The notes: a model not told the origin generated them from the sequence alone. A stretch of 54,412 nucleotides of DNA from Rhizobium ecuadorense (GCF_001187535.1 NZ_LFIO01001531.1:1-54412); one strand, 5' to 3'. Positions 15,870 to 24,766 are shown, numbered from the stretch's first letter. Numbers and translations: made by a program.

Positions 15870-16326
15870 GCGAGTCTTACCCCTTCAGGGGTTGGCCGCA
15901 AAAGCAGGCGGTCGTCTATATGAGCGACATAAAACGGGAATGGTTCGGGGCAATCGAAGGCTGCGACAAACCATCATGGCCCCCTGGTCCAAGCACTGGG
16001 GGATATTGCCGCGCACTCCACGGACGCTTCGCCCGCATGTCGATCAACATAATCCCTCGCCCACTCCCGGCTGCGGCAGGCTGTGAGCACCTCGATAGCA
16101 TTTCTGCTGATCGGCGAGGTCGCCGCGGCACCGCATTGCCGTCTGCAGACCGTGCTCCAATCCCGGGTGAAGCTGTTCACGCGGGTGTCGAATGAGTGAT
16201 CTTCCCCAAACGTGCCCGCTCCCAAGCACCTGAGCCGCCGATGGGTCGCCAGGTACATCGCCATTGGCAAACACGCACCCGGAACAATCTGAGCCGGCTT
16301 CATCCGCGGAGCCAAGCTCGGTGAGA
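15870..16326. other. Gene-poor stretch between DUF736 and vapC
   Basis: No reading frame on either strand has recognisable protein features. The segment near 15876-15890 holds a small hairpin (ACCCC-TTCA-GGGGT). The rest is probably decayed sequence or promoter for the DUF736 gene. Confidence 0.4.
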
Positions 16327-16725
16327 TCACAAGGCAACAGGATCGGAGCAAGTCACAAACGGAATGCCATAAAGCGCGACATTTTGATCGTCCGAAACCA
16401 AATACGCTCCCTCCGCCACGGCTTGCGCCATGAGCAGATGATCGAAAGGATCGCGGTGATGAAGTGGAAGAGCAGCGAGAGCGATAAGATGCGCGTCCGA
16501 GATATCCAGCCGGTCGAAACCTTGATCCGGCAAAATCGCAACAATCTCTTCGATATCGGCATCAAGTTTGCCGATGCGCAGCTTCACAGTGATTTCCCAA
16601 AGGGAGACAGCACTGACGAGGACATCATTCTCGGGATCGCCGATAAGGCGACGCGCATGGTTCCCTAGCTTCTCGTCGTCGTTCAGCCACCACAGCAAGG
16701 CATGTGTATCGAGCAGCAGCCTCAC
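16327..16725 (-). CDS. vapC: PIN-domain toxin, VapC family
   Basis: A 132-residue PIN-domain ribonuclease. The acidic residues of the active site are visible in LLLDTHALLWW (Asp6), SLWEI (Glu near 43) and DPFDHLLMAQA with the following VSDDQN segment. VapC toxins cut tRNA or other RNA when free of antitoxin. The start is GTG (16723-16725), overlapping the antitoxin stop in a GTGA junction, so the toxin is translated from the same message after the antitoxin, the usual order. Confidence 0.93.
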   Translation of the reverse strand: MRLLLDTHALLWWLNDDEKLGNHARRLIGDPENDVLVSAVSLWEITVKLRIGKLDADIEEIVAILPDQGFDRLDISDAHLIALAALPLHHRDPFDHLLMAQAVAEGAYLVSDDQNVALYGIPFVTCSDPVAL

Positions 16726-16988
16726 GTCCCGTCTTCCATGGACTTCAGAACATCCGCCGGCAGACCATCGAAGTCATCGGCAACTTTGATCTTTCCGCGC
16801 AACGCGCCTGGTTTCCGCATGACGACGCCGGCTGACGGCGGGCCGATTTCGGCGACAACCTTGTGATGGGACGTCAGGACGAACCGCTGGCCGTCTTCGA
16901 CCTGCTTGAGGAAAGACGTCAGGTTGCCGCGAAATTCCCGCACGCCGACACGGCGGGGAGATGGTATCTGCTGCCGAGATTGGGTCAT
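16722..16988 (-). CDS. Phd/YefM-type antitoxin partner of VapC
   Basis: An 88-residue antitoxin from the ATG at 16986-16988. The core VGVREFRGNLTSFLKQVEDG and RFVLTSHHKVVAEIGPP is the Phd/YefM DNA-binding and dimer fold, and the tail (KVADDFDGLPADVLKSMEDG) should bind the toxin. It overlaps vapC by 4 bases. A palindrome TGTGTACACA 25 bases upstream is a likely autoregulatory operator. The pair probably stabilises the replicon. Confidence 0.9.
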   Translation of the reverse strand: MTQSRQQIPSPRRVGVREFRGNLTSFLKQVEDGQRFVLTSHHKVVAEIGPPSAGVVMRKPGALRGKIKVADDFDGLPADVLKSMEDGT

Positions 16989-17013
16989 GGCGAAGCTCCG
17001 TTTCAACGGCAAA

Positions 17014-17023
17014 TGTGTACACA
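17014..17023 (-). promoter_or_regulatory. Palindrome TGTGTACACA, candidate antitoxin operator
   Basis: A perfect 10-bp palindrome with AT-rich flanks 25 bases upstream of the antitoxin start. Antitoxin-toxin complexes of this type commonly repress their own promoter at such sites. Confidence 0.55.
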
Positions 17024-17072
17024 ATTTTTACGAAATGCAAGCATCTCCTTCAGCCGTATGGACAGATGGCGC

Positions 17073-17230
17073 TTACGCGCCATCTCCCGCCGCTTGCCAA
17101 ACGGAGATGCCAAGTCGGCGAGCCTTGTCGGCCAGATTGCCGGTAATGCCGGAGCCGGGGAAGATGACGACGCCAGCCGGCATGACCGAGAGCATGTCGT
17201 CATTGCGGCGGGAAGCCAGGGGAAGAAACC
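17073..17230 (-). pseudogene. C-terminal remnant of a DUF2493 family gene
   Basis: Reading the minus strand back from the TAA at 17073-17075 gives a clean C-terminus: RNDDMLSVMPAGVVIFPGSG, then NLADKARRLGISVW. This is the end of DUF2493 proteins, a SLOG-like nucleotide-binding family found on rhizobial plasmids. Upstream the frame loses similarity (about 17230) and no start or N-terminal domain is found, so the gene is truncated. It stands just upstream of the antitoxin-toxin pair. Confidence 0.7.
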
Positions 17231-17375
17231 TGAGCGACCCGCTGAAGGCCCGCCCGCCGCATGGTAAGGGTCGCCTCTCGGCAGGCCCGCGGGGCGGGCG
17301 CCTACCCGTGCGGCGACCGGCAGAGACCGGCCATCCTGTAGGCCCTCACGCCCTCACCTTCCCCGTCCGGCTCGA

Positions 17376-17665
17376 TCATGCGGGCAGAAAGGCCAGAGCG
17401 TTTTCCAGAACGAGCTGCGCCCTGAGATTAGCGATGAGCCGTTCCGGGCTGAGCCGGCGCAGATCCTCGTTGAAGTCGCCGAGCTCCGGGGCAAGCACTA
17501 GCGGCAGGATCCCCAGCGCCTGGGCGCGGCAGCTCAATCCCTCGATACGTGCCGGCCGGCCGCATCGACGTCAGCTGCGATGTAGAGACGCCGGCAGCCA
17601 TCGGGCAGTCGGAAGGCGGCAAGGTGATTGGCGGTTCAGCGCCGGCCGGCTCGAAGGGCTGGGTA
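17376..17665 (-). pseudogene. Disrupted Toprim-domain gene (plasmid primase-like)
   Basis: Two frames of the minus strand together give the C-terminal part of a Toprim protein. From about 17635 one frame reads NHLAAFRLPDGCRRLYIAAD, then VDAAG; from about 17550 another reads RAQALGILPLVLAPELGDFN followed by EDLRRLSPERLIANL and ends at TGA 17376-17378. The frame change lies near 17545-17555, and an in-frame TGA at 17636-17638 interrupts the upstream part. The N-terminal domains are absent. Such genes normally travel with DUF2493, DUF736 and DUF1173 genes, so this is a decayed part of that island. Confidence 0.7.
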
Positions 17666-17787
17666 GCCCGCGATTAGAACTCACTTTATGCTGGCGCAGC
17701 CTCTACATTTTGACGGGCTGACGTCTAATCAACGCACCGTTGACTTCTAATTATCATGATCGTTAATTTTAATTTTTGGAGGCTGGA

Positions 17788-17856
17788 ATGCACGTATCTT
17801 CTTTCCTGCCTATGGCGTTGAAATCGGCCCCAGCGGCCGTAACATTTACATACTAA
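17788..17856 (+). CDS. Possible 22-residue leader peptide upstream of DUF1173
   Basis: An ATG with a very good ribosome site (TTGGAGGCTGGA) opens a 22-codon frame, MHVSSFLPMALKSAPAAVTF and two more residues, ending TAA at 17854-17856. It lies in an unusually AT-rich patch (about 17690-17880), 89 bases before the DUF1173 start. It could be a leader peptide or the truncated start of a lost gene. No homologue is known to me. Confidence 0.3.
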   Translation: MHVSSFLPMALKSAPAAVTFTY

Positions 17857-17945
17857 CTAATTTGCGCTAGTAAAGTCCGCGAAGCTCATGCTACGCCTTC
17901 CTTTTACGGCTCGATCAGCCTTTGGTCAGGCAAGGGAGGAACGAC

Positions 17946-19136
17946 GTGCGACAGTTTTTGATCGGCAACCAGGCGTTCGACGACAGTTCTCCAGAGTTTC
18001 TGCCGCAGCTCGAACGCGCTTACGAACAGAAGCTCAGGCCATTTTGCCCGTGTCGGCAACCGCCGGTGCCGATGTACATTGCCCGGATGGATGGCCAATT
18101 CCTGATCAAACGCATGCCGCTCTCAGGCCGGCAGCATGATCCCGGCTGCTCGTCTTACGACCCGCCGTATGAGCTATCCGGCCTCGGGCCGTTGATCGGC
18201 AACGCCATCCAAATCGACGCGGCGACCGGTGCGGCAACGCTGAAACTCGATTTTTCGCTGTCGAAACGAGGGGGCCGATCGACGTCGACATCGCCTTCGG
18301 AGCCGTCGGAGACTGTGCGAAGCGAGCCCAAGAAGCTCTCGCTCAGGGCGATGCTCCATTATCTCTGGGACATGGGGGAGCTGACGGAATGGACCTCGCT
18401 ATGGGCCGGGAAACGCGGCTGGGGGCGCGTGCGCAGCAGTCTGGTGAACGCGGCAAAGCAGATGATCGTCCGCGGCGGCCCTCTCAGCGATATCTTGTTT
18501 GTCCCGGAAGTGTTTCATCAGGACGACAAAGAGGGGATTTCAGCGCGGCGTGCGGCTATGTTGGCCGGTGCCCAGTTAACCGGTCCCGGTCCGCGGAAAC
18601 TGATGATGACCGTCGGAGAGGTAAAGGAATTTTCCTCAGCGCGCGATGGCCAGAAGATGCTGGTGCGCCACCTGCCTTTCCCCTTCATGCTCGATGAGGG
18701 TGCGTGGAAACGGTTGAATGCCCGATATGAAACCGAACTGGAACTGTGGCGATCCAACGAGGGGTTTCATCTCATCGTCATCGCCACGTTCGGCATTTCG
18801 GGAGCGGGGATAGCTTCGGTCGAGGAAGTGGCGCTGATGGTGGTCAACGAGAACTGGATCCCGTTCGAAACCATCCATGAACAGCGTCTCCTGGAGCGGC
18901 TCTCAAGCCTGAAGCGAAGAAGCGTGAAAGGACTCCGGTTCGATCTTTCGCGCGACCAGCCGATTGCCTCCGTGACCTTACCGGAGGCAAAGCCAGCGCC
19001 GATCGCCATGTTCATCGTTCCGACGAAGGCCGACGAAGACTATGACGTTGCACTGAATGAGATGATCGCCGCGAGAGCCGAGATGACGCCGTGGATCTGG
19101 CGTGTGGCCGACGGCGAAATGCCGCGGCTGCCATGA
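17946..19136 (+). CDS. DUF1173 family protein
   Basis: A 396-residue protein of DUF1173, a family of unknown function common on rhizobial and other alphaproteobacterial plasmids. Seen here are a CxC pair near the N-terminus (RPFCPCRQPPVPMYIARMDG), the segment KRMPLSGRQHDPGCSSYDPP with a further His/Cys pair, and the C-terminal MTPWIWRVADGEMPRLP. The Cys/His residues could bind a metal. The GTG at 17946 is chosen because GGGAGG lies six bases upstream. The protein is complete, in contrast to the decayed Toprim and DUF2493 genes beside it. Confidence 0.92.
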   Translation: MRQFLIGNQAFDDSSPEFLPQLERAYEQKLRPFCPCRQPPVPMYIARMDGQFLIKRMPLSGRQHDPGCSSYDPPYELSGLGPLIGNAIQIDAATGAATLKLDFSLSKRGGRSTSTSPSEPSETVRSEPKKLSLRAMLHYLWDMGELTEWTSLWAGKRGWGRVRSSLVNAAKQMIVRGGPLSDILFVPEVFHQDDKEGISARRAAMLAGAQLTGPGPRKLMMTVGEVKEFSSARDGQKMLVRHLPFPFMLDEGAWKRLNARYETELELWRSNEGFHLIVIATFGISGAGIASVEEVALMVVNENWIPFETIHEQRLLERLSSLKRRSVKGLRFDLSRDQPIASVTLPEAKPAPIAMFIVPTKADEDYDVALNEMIAARAEMTPWIWRVADGEMPRLP

Positions 19137-19402
19137 TCCACACCAGCCTCCTTGGTCAGCGACGTAGGCGCCCTAAAAGGAAGCCATCGCCCGGGCGATT
19201 TCGAATGCGTGAAGCTATATCCCGGTCAAATCGGCCCAGAGAACTCTCTGCCATTTCTGCATAGCTGCACTGCACAAAAAATGTTTTACCAAGCGGTCAA
19301 AATATGAGCATATTGTCTCCAGTTGATGCAGTCGATGGTTTTCCTCCCAGTGCCATCGTATCAGCTGTTCCCCTCTGGAGGTTATTGACCTTCACACCTT
19401 AA

Positions 19403-19433
19403 AGGGCCCTGGTTTTCCAGCGGCCCTATTTTT
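19403..19433 (+). terminator. Rho-independent terminator
   Basis: AGGGCCCTGG-TTTT-CCAG-C-GGCCCT forms a stem of about 10 pairs with one bulged C and is followed by ATTTTT. It lies about 265 bases after DUF1173 on the plus strand and would shield the following toxin-antitoxin pair from read-through. Confidence 0.7.
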
Positions 19434-19648
19434 CTGCATAGTTGGTGAGGCGGCCCCTTTGCATTGCACGATCACATCGGAAGCGGAGCGCTTGCCGTTG
19501 GCGGTAACCCACGCTTCAAGTTGGCGGGTCGAGCTCGTTCGCCGCGCGCTCCTATGGCACCCGGAAATCGGAGATGGAAAGGGGAAGACATTTCAGTTAT
19601 TGCAGTTATGAGCGACTTGCCCTATATTCATGGTCAGAGGTGTTCGCC
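19434..19648. other. Promoter region of the second toxin-antitoxin pair
   Basis: Non-coding. CAGTTAT occurs twice nine bases apart (19594-19600 and 19603-19609), about 40 bases upstream of the antitoxin start, and might be an operator. Together with 19137-19402, in which I see no gene, it forms a 512-base gap. Confidence 0.35.
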
Positions 19649-20095
19649 ATGACCAGCCATGTTCTTCAATTTACCAAGTTGTCTGATCGCGACCGCAAGG
19701 CCGTCGCGCCTATGCCAAATCTGGCGGAGGGCGACCAACTGGAACTACGGATTCGCCGTGAAGGTGGACAACTTCAAACCCTTTTTCTCCCTGCCTCGGC
19801 TCTCGCGCCTGTCGAGGCACTCCTCGATCATCTGTTGCGCGGTAAGCGCGTTGCCGTGCTCACGGAAGATCAGGAATTGAGTCCGACCGACGCCTCCACC
19901 ATCCTCGGCATCTCACGTCCTCTCGTGGTGCTGCGCATGGATCGCGGCGATCTGCCCTTCCGCTATGTCGGCAAGCACCGCCGAGCCAAGTTGAAGGATG
20001 TTCTCGCGCTCAAGGCCAAGCTCGATGCTCGCCAGGAAAGCCTCGACGCGCTGGCCGAGGACACAGAGGATCTGATCGTCAATCATGGCCTCTAA
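19649..20095 (+). CDS. HTH (excisionase-like) antitoxin of a PIN-domain pair
   Basis: A 148-residue protein from the ATG at 19649. The C-terminal half has a MerR/excisionase-type helix-turn-helix: LSPTDASTILGISRPLVVLR followed by the wing LPFRYVGKHRRAKLKDVL. The N-terminal half (about 70 residues) is a small beta-rich domain. Proteins of this layout are paired with PIN-domain toxins like the one that follows, overlapping it by 11 bases. It should both neutralise the toxin and bind the promoter. Confidence 0.82.
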   Translation: MTSHVLQFTKLSDRDRKAVAPMPNLAEGDQLELRIRREGGQLQTLFLPASALAPVEALLDHLLRGKRVAVLTEDQELSPTDASTILGISRPLVVLRMDRGDLPFRYVGKHRRAKLKDVLALKAKLDARQESLDALAEDTEDLIVNHGL

Positions 20096-20657
20096 GCCGC
20101 CTGTTGCGGTCTATGATGCCTGCGTCCTCTACCCTTTCCATTTGCGTAATGTCTTGGTCCAGTGTGCTTTCGACGGTCTCGTCGACGCACGCCGGACCGA
20201 CGACATCCACGCCGAGTGGATTCGCAATCTGGCCATTCGGCTCACCCGAGATACCCTTCTGGAAGCGACCCGTGATCGGATCAAGGACGTTTTGCCCGAT
20301 GCCGATGTCGGCAACCATCGAATTCTCATCCCCGACCTCTCGCTACCGGGTCCGGATGATCGTCATGGTTTGGCTGTAGCCATCGCCGGAAAGGCTTCTG
20401 TGATTGTCACGGGGAATCTCAAGGATTTCCCAGCCGCGGACCTTCGGCCTCATGGGGTGACCTGCGTATCGCCAGACAATTTCCTCGTGGGCCTCCATTC
20501 CACCTTTTCGAGCGCATTGATCGACAGCATCAGGCGCGCCCGTTTGAATTTACGCAAGACGGTGCCGGCGGTTCACGAATTCATTGATGCACTGGACCAT
20601 CAGGGGCTCCGCGCGTTTTCAGTGGTCCTGCATGACAAGGCCGCACAATTGGACTGA
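20085..20657 (+). CDS. PIN-domain toxin of the second pair
   Basis: A 190-residue protein with PIN-like acidic residues: VAVYDACVLYPFHLRN (Asp11), an Asp-rich patch LSLPGPDDRHGLAVA and VTGNLKDFP, as in the larger PIN toxins paired with excisionase-like antitoxins. The C-terminal 60 residues are an extra helical domain (SALIDSIRRARLNLRK). The ATG overlaps the antitoxin end by 11 bases. It converges on virB11. The pair probably stabilises the replicon. Confidence 0.85.
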   Translation: MASKPPVAVYDACVLYPFHLRNVLVQCAFDGLVDARRTDDIHAEWIRNLAIRLTRDTLLEATRDRIKDVLPDADVGNHRILIPDLSLPGPDDRHGLAVAIAGKASVIVTGNLKDFPAADLRPHGVTCVSPDNFLVGLHSTFSSALIDSIRRARLNLRKTVPAVHEFIDALDHQGLRAFSVVLHDKAAQLD

Positions 20658-20700
20658 CGGTCGAGACCGACAGAATTGTTAGAGGCCCGGACGCAACCCG

Positions 20701-21729
20701 TTAAGCTCGATCCGACGAAGAGCGGCCGAGGTCAGTCGCGACGTCTCGATAGTAGATCTCGCTCACCCGAAACCGGCCGTCGATCCGCTTGCATTGGATG
20801 ATGATGTCGACCGCGATCGTCAGCATCTCGCGGATGTCGTGCCGTTCGAGGTCCCCACCACCCTCCGACTCCTTGACCAGCAAAGTCAGCTGCTCAAAAG
20901 CGAGGCGGGCCGAGTCGGCATGGACCGTGGTGATGGAGCCAGGATGGCCGGAGTTGACATTGCGGATGTAGTAGAATGCCGTCCCGTCCCGCAGCTCCTG
21001 CAGCAAAATGCGGTCGGGCCGCATGCGCAGGCAGGATTCGAGCAGGTCCTTCGCGCCGACCTTGGCGAGCCCCTGCCCGCCTTTGGAGTAAAGGAGCCGA
21101 ACATGGTTGGGCTGCGGGACCACCAGCTCGGGAGTGTCTTCGATCGAAATAATCCGCTCGCTTTGCGGAATGTGGCGGATCAGCGCTTTCGATAGAGTTG
21201 TTTTTCCCGACCCGGTGGCGCCGGAGATGATGATGTTCTTTCTTGCAAACACCGCCTCCCGGAGAAACGCCTTGTAGGCACCGATGCGATAGTATTCCAA
21301 CAGCCTATGGTCTGATCGTCGCCCGTCGTCTTGGGCCGGCACAACATCGGCGAACAATCCCCCATGATCGAGATCCTCCAGGGTCAACGACACGGAGGAT
21401 GGCTTACGGATGGTGATGCTGACGGTTCCCTTCGTCGTTGCCGGCGGGATGACGATCTGAATTCGCTCATCATCCGGCAAGGTCGCCGACAGGATCGGTC
21501 GCGTCTCGTCGATCGACTGATTGGAGAAGCTCGCGACCGAGCGGGCGAGACGCATCAACCTGTCGAAAGAGAGTTCGGGCATCTCATAAGTCTGCCATCC
21601 GTCCCTACCCTCCGTGACGACCTGCCCCGGCCGGTTGACGATGACCTCATAGAGCGTCTTGTCGCGCAGGAAGCGTGATAGCGGCGAAAGCAGTTCTCGC
21701 ACGACGCCGGAGTCGGCAGCTTCAGTCAT
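20701..21729 (-). CDS. virB11: Type IV secretion ATPase VirB11
   Basis: A 342-residue cytoplasmic hexameric ATPase that powers pilus assembly and substrate passage. Walker A is GATGSGKTTLSKAL, preceded by FLREAVFARKNIIISG; the Asp box ISIEDTPEL, Walker B-like region RILLQELRDGTAF and the His box NSGHPGSITTVHADS are all intact. It is the last gene of the virB operon, 8 bases after virB10, and converges on the PIN toxin gene. Confidence 0.96.
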   Translation of the reverse strand: MTEAADSGVVRELLSPLSRFLRDKTLYEVIVNRPGQVVTEGRDGWQTYEMPELSFDRLMRLARSVASFSNQSIDETRPILSATLPDDERIQIVIPPATTKGTVSITIRKPSSVSLTLEDLDHGGLFADVVPAQDDGRRSDHRLLEYYRIGAYKAFLREAVFARKNIIISGATGSGKTTLSKALIRHIPQSERIISIEDTPELVVPQPNHVRLLYSKGGQGLAKVGAKDLLESCLRMRPDRILLQELRDGTAFYYIRNVNSGHPGSITTVHADSARLAFEQLTLLVKESEGGGDLERHDIREMLTIAVDIIIQCKRIDGRFRVSEIYYRDVATDLGRSSSDRA

Positions 21730-21737
21730 TGCCGAAC

Positions 21738-22910
21738 CTATTTTGTCACGAGCTTCGAGGAGGGGCCGAAATCCCCAAGCACGGCGCGGTCATAGACGCG
21801 ATTGCGGGGCTCCGTCACGCGAAGCCGATAGACGCTGGAGAAATCGAGATCGCGCGCCACGAAGATCGAAACGAGCTCGCCCTGATGTTTCATGAGCGTC
21901 GGCGGAATGTTGATCGACTGCTCGACGGCGATCGCCGCTGCCTGCTGACCGGCGCTGGCGGTGTTTTGCGCGTTGACATCACCGTCCTGCAGCCGGCTGC
22001 TTGCGTAGGAGCTGGCATCGCCGACAATCGACAGGAGCATTGCGCTGCCAAACCGCTCCCACCAATGGGTGTCGACATAGCCGTCGATGCCGGCGCGGCC
22101 GAGCGCATCGGTTGCAGGCGACGCCAAAGTGATGATCACGCCTTTCGGTGTCTTCGCCCGGCTCCAGAGGACGAACAGACGCTTTTGTCCACGCCGAATT
22201 CCGCCGCGATATTCACCGACAATCTGCGTGCCTTTTTCCATCAGCACAACGCGGCCGTTATCTGAAAGAACGTCCCGGTTGATGACGCAGCTCGTGAACC
22301 CCGGCTGATCGGAGGAGAGCGCGGTCTCGAGAACGCAGGGAATGGATGTCCCCATGGCGACGATGAAATCACGATTGCCCAACGTGCCGGCACGCGATCC
22401 CTGCAGTTGCGTCGGCGTCAGCAAGCGGTTGAAGTGCTGGTCCTCGTTTTCGCCCTGCGAGCCGAGGTCTGCTTGATTGTTGCCGAGCGGCACATAATTC
22501 GAGGCCTGATCCGACGCCTCGCCCTGATCCTGCCGCCGCGTTGCCGGCGATTTCTCGCCGCCATAGGCGATGACCGGCGCACGGCGGGCCGCATCGAGCA
22601 GCTTGTCGCCGTCGGTCGGCGCCTGCTCGGCGGCGACAGGCGTCGGGAGCTGGACCTGCGGCGGTGTCGCCACCGGCTGTGGCTCCTTCGCCGGTTCGAA
22701 ATCCGATGTCTGCCGGATGACAACGCGCTGCTGCTCGGCACCGTCTGACGGCTTGTCCTGCCCTCGCATCGACCAGAGAGCGAACGCGACAAAGACGACG
22801 ATCGCCAAGGCGACAGCGCCGCGTTTGAGGATCGGGTTATTGTCGAGCCGGCCGCCGGCCGACGTCTCGGCGCGCTCGCCCGGAATCTGGGTCATCTCTT
22901 CCTCGGCCAT
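21738..22910 (-). CDS. virB10: Type IV secretion core-complex protein VirB10
   Basis: A 390-residue protein that spans both membranes and senses energy. The cytoplasmic N-terminus is followed by one transmembrane helix (VALAIVVFVAFALWSM, about residues 32-47), a Pro/Gln/Ala-rich periplasmic linker, and the conserved C-terminal TrbI-like domain from about residue 190 (PCVLETALSSDQPGFTSCVI). The ATG at 22908-22910 has a near-perfect AGGAGG site that overlaps the end of virB9; a longer reading to 23027 is rejected. Confidence 0.96.
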   Translation of the reverse strand: MAEEEMTQIPGERAETSAGGRLDNNPILKRGAVALAIVVFVAFALWSMRGQDKPSDGAEQQRVVIRQTSDFEPAKEPQPVATPPQVQLPTPVAAEQAPTDGDKLLDAARRAPVIAYGGEKSPATRRQDQGEASDQASNYVPLGNNQADLGSQGENEDQHFNRLLTPTQLQGSRAGTLGNRDFIVAMGTSIPCVLETALSSDQPGFTSCVINRDVLSDNGRVVLMEKGTQIVGEYRGGIRRGQKRLFVLWSRAKTPKGVIITLASPATDALGRAGIDGYVDTHWWERFGSAMLLSIVGDASSYASSRLQDGDVNAQNTASAGQQAAAIAVEQSINIPPTLMKHQGELVSIFVARDLDFSSVYRLRVTEPRNRVYDRAVLGDFGPSSKLVTK

Positions 22911-22918
22911 GTTACCTC

Positions 22919-23776
22919 CTATTGCGCCGCGCCGGGCGGCACTTTGACGACGCGCTCGACCGATGGTGACGTCGTGTTGGTCTCGGGATTGGTGCCGACG
23001 CGATCGTAGGCTTCGTTGAAGACGCAAAGCACGTCGCCGCCACGGCGCAGTATGAACTTGCGGCTGATCGCGTGAACGAGGACGAGATTGCCGTCGACTG
23101 ACTTCGGAACCAGGCTTTCGCTGCCGTCGGAGTTTTCCATATAGATCGCCGGCATTTCCTGGTTGCCGGCAAAGGCGAAGGTGGTGACCTTGCCGTTGTC
23201 ATAGACCGCTTGCGGTTCGAGCGCCTGGGACCCTTGCGCCGAATAACGCCAGTTGCGCGGTCCATAAGCTTCGTGAAGGGCAAGCACGCGATCTGCCTCG
23301 CCGGCCTGTGCCGCCTGCGCGCGCGCAGCTGCTTCCTGCCGGCGCCGCTCCGCCTCATCAGCGGGATAGCGGTATTTTACATAGAAATAGGTGTTCTGAC
23401 CGGCTTCGACGCTGCCGTCGCGGACGGTGAGTTCCATCTGATAGCTGCGGGTCGAGCCGTCCCGTCGTGTCGTCACGACCGAGATATTCGTCACCGGCTG
23501 ATTTTCCCTGGGCTTCAGGAACAGGATGTTGCCGGCCGGCGCCACTTCCCAAGCAACGCTGTTGCCAAGCGCCACATGAGCGATTTCCTCGTCGGCGGCG
23601 AATTCGATTTGCACCGAAGACCGCAGCGTGCCGACGACTTTGGTGATGTTATAGGGCTGGTAGTCGACGAAACGGATGCGGCTGTCCTGCGCGGCGCCGC
23701 GCGGCGTCTCGAGGGCGAGCGCTGCAGACGAAAACCCGGTGGCCAGGATGAGCGGAAGGAGAAAGTGCGGTCTCAA
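22919..23776 (-). CDS. virB9: Type IV secretion outer-ring protein VirB9
   Basis: A 285-residue periplasmic protein with a signal peptide (PHFLLPLILATGFSSAALAL, cleavage near residue 21). It has the usual N-terminal domain with ITKVVGTLRSSVQIEFAADE and the C-terminal domain after a charged Ala/Arg/Gln linker (RRRQEAAARAQAAQAGEAD). The start overlaps the virB8 stop in ATGA, so the pair is translationally coupled. With VirB7 and VirB10 it forms the outer core ring. Confidence 0.96.
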   Translation of the reverse strand: MRPHFLLPLILATGFSSAALALETPRGAAQDSRIRFVDYQPYNITKVVGTLRSSVQIEFAADEEIAHVALGNSVAWEVAPAGNILFLKPRENQPVTNISVVTTRRDGSTRSYQMELTVRDGSVEAGQNTYFYVKYRYPADEAERRRQEAAARAQAAQAGEADRVLALHEAYGPRNWRYSAQGSQALEPQAVYDNGKVTTFAFAGNQEMPAIYMENSDGSESLVPKSVDGNLVLVHAISRKFILRRGGDVLCVFNEAYDRVGTNPETNTTSPSVERVVKVPPGAAQ

Positions 23777-24444
23777 TTGATGGCCTCCGGATCGGCGCGA
23801 TATTCGCTGACGACGAAGCCGAGCGGATTGGTCAGCCGGTCGGTCGAGGACATCGGAGCGTTGGCATAGGAGAAGGTCAGGGTCGCAACCCAGTGCGTGG
23901 TGCGCACCTCGTCACCGCGGGTCACGGTCCTCATATAGCGGACGGATGCCACATTGGCGTTGATCAGCGAGATGGAAACAATGTTGATCCGCGACGTGGC
24001 GCTGCGGCCATAAATGTTCTGCGGGGAATCGGGATTGCTGCCGCGGTAGACTGTGGCAAATCGAGTCTGCTCCGGCTGCGTCGATAGCAACGCGACAGTG
24101 CGAAAGTTCTCCTCGCCTTCACTCCAGACATAGCCTTCGCGGGCGCGGACATATTTGGCCGCGAAATATTTGGTGACGGCCTCGTCGTAGGTGCCGGCGG
24201 TGGATGTCAGCGCCGAGACCACATCGACGATGCCGGTGGAATTGTCGACCCGCACGACGAAGGGCTCGACGGTTTTCAAAGGCGTGAGGCCGGCAACAGC
24301 AAAGACTGAAACGGCAGCAAGGATGCTCGCGCAAACAGCGACGAACCAGGCAATGCGGGCGGAACGCTCGACCTGGATCATCCGGTCCTGATCGAACCGG
24401 CGGGCCTTGTCGAAGTAACTTTTGAGGTTATCCGTGGTCACCAT
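23773..24444 (-). CDS. virB8: Type IV secretion inner-membrane protein VirB8
   Basis: A 223-residue bitopic protein: short cytoplasmic N-terminus (MVTTDNLKSYFDKARRF), one transmembrane helix around residues 29-51 (AWFVAVCASILAAVSVFAVA), then the NTF2-like periplasmic domain with KTVEPFVVRVDNSTG, characteristic of the family, near its start. The ATG at 24442-24444 lies one base after the end of virB7; longer readings upstream only translate virB7 in another frame. Confidence 0.95.
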   Translation of the reverse strand: MVTTDNLKSYFDKARRFDQDRMIQVERSARIAWFVAVCASILAAVSVFAVAGLTPLKTVEPFVVRVDNSTGIVDVVSALTSTAGTYDEAVTKYFAAKYVRAREGYVWSEGEENFRTVALLSTQPEQTRFATVYRGSNPDSPQNIYGRSATSRINIVSISLINANVASVRYMRTVTRGDEVRTTHWVATLTFSYANAPMSSTDRLTNPLGFVVSEYRADPEAIN

Positions 24445-24445
24445 G

Positions 24446-24727
24446 TCACTCGCCCTCGCATGGACGGTAGGAGCCCGCGACATCGAAATGCGCGAAAGCG
24501 GCCGGCGTAACTGAGGACGGCTCCTGCACATAGGCAGCGGCGTGACTGGTCGGCTCAGCGGGAACGGCCCGGGTCGCCGGCTGCTCGCCTCCACTGTCCT
24601 GCCATTGCCACATGGCGCGGTTCAACGGCCGGCGGGAATAACCATCACATTTGGGTAGCGGGTGGGACATCGAACCGCAGCCTACGAGACCGGCGGTCAG
24701 CAAAAACGACAAAACGATTCGGAGCAT
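24446..24727 (-). CDS. virB7: VirB7-like outer-membrane lipoprotein
   Basis: A 93-residue lipoprotein placed between virB6 and virB8. The signal peptide has the lipobox LVGC with the lipidated Cys at residue 17. The mature part is longer than the classical VirB7 and Pro/Ala-rich, with two further Cys residues (PKCDGY and the C-terminal YRPCEGE) that could form disulphides with VirB9. The call rests on lipobox and gene order rather than on strong sequence similarity. Confidence 0.75.
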   Translation of the reverse strand: MLRIVLSFLLTAGLVGCGSMSHPLPKCDGYSRRPLNRAMWQWQDSGGEQPATRAVPAEPTSHAAAYVQEPSSVTPAAFAHFDVAGSYRPCEGE

Positions 24728-24766
24728 CCAAAAAACCTGTTCAATTGTCTGAAGCGTTGGTGACCG

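Noticed and set aside
16044..16337. Minus-strand frames between DUF736 and vapC as a gene
   Set aside because: No ribosome site, no conserved segments and competing frames of equal length.
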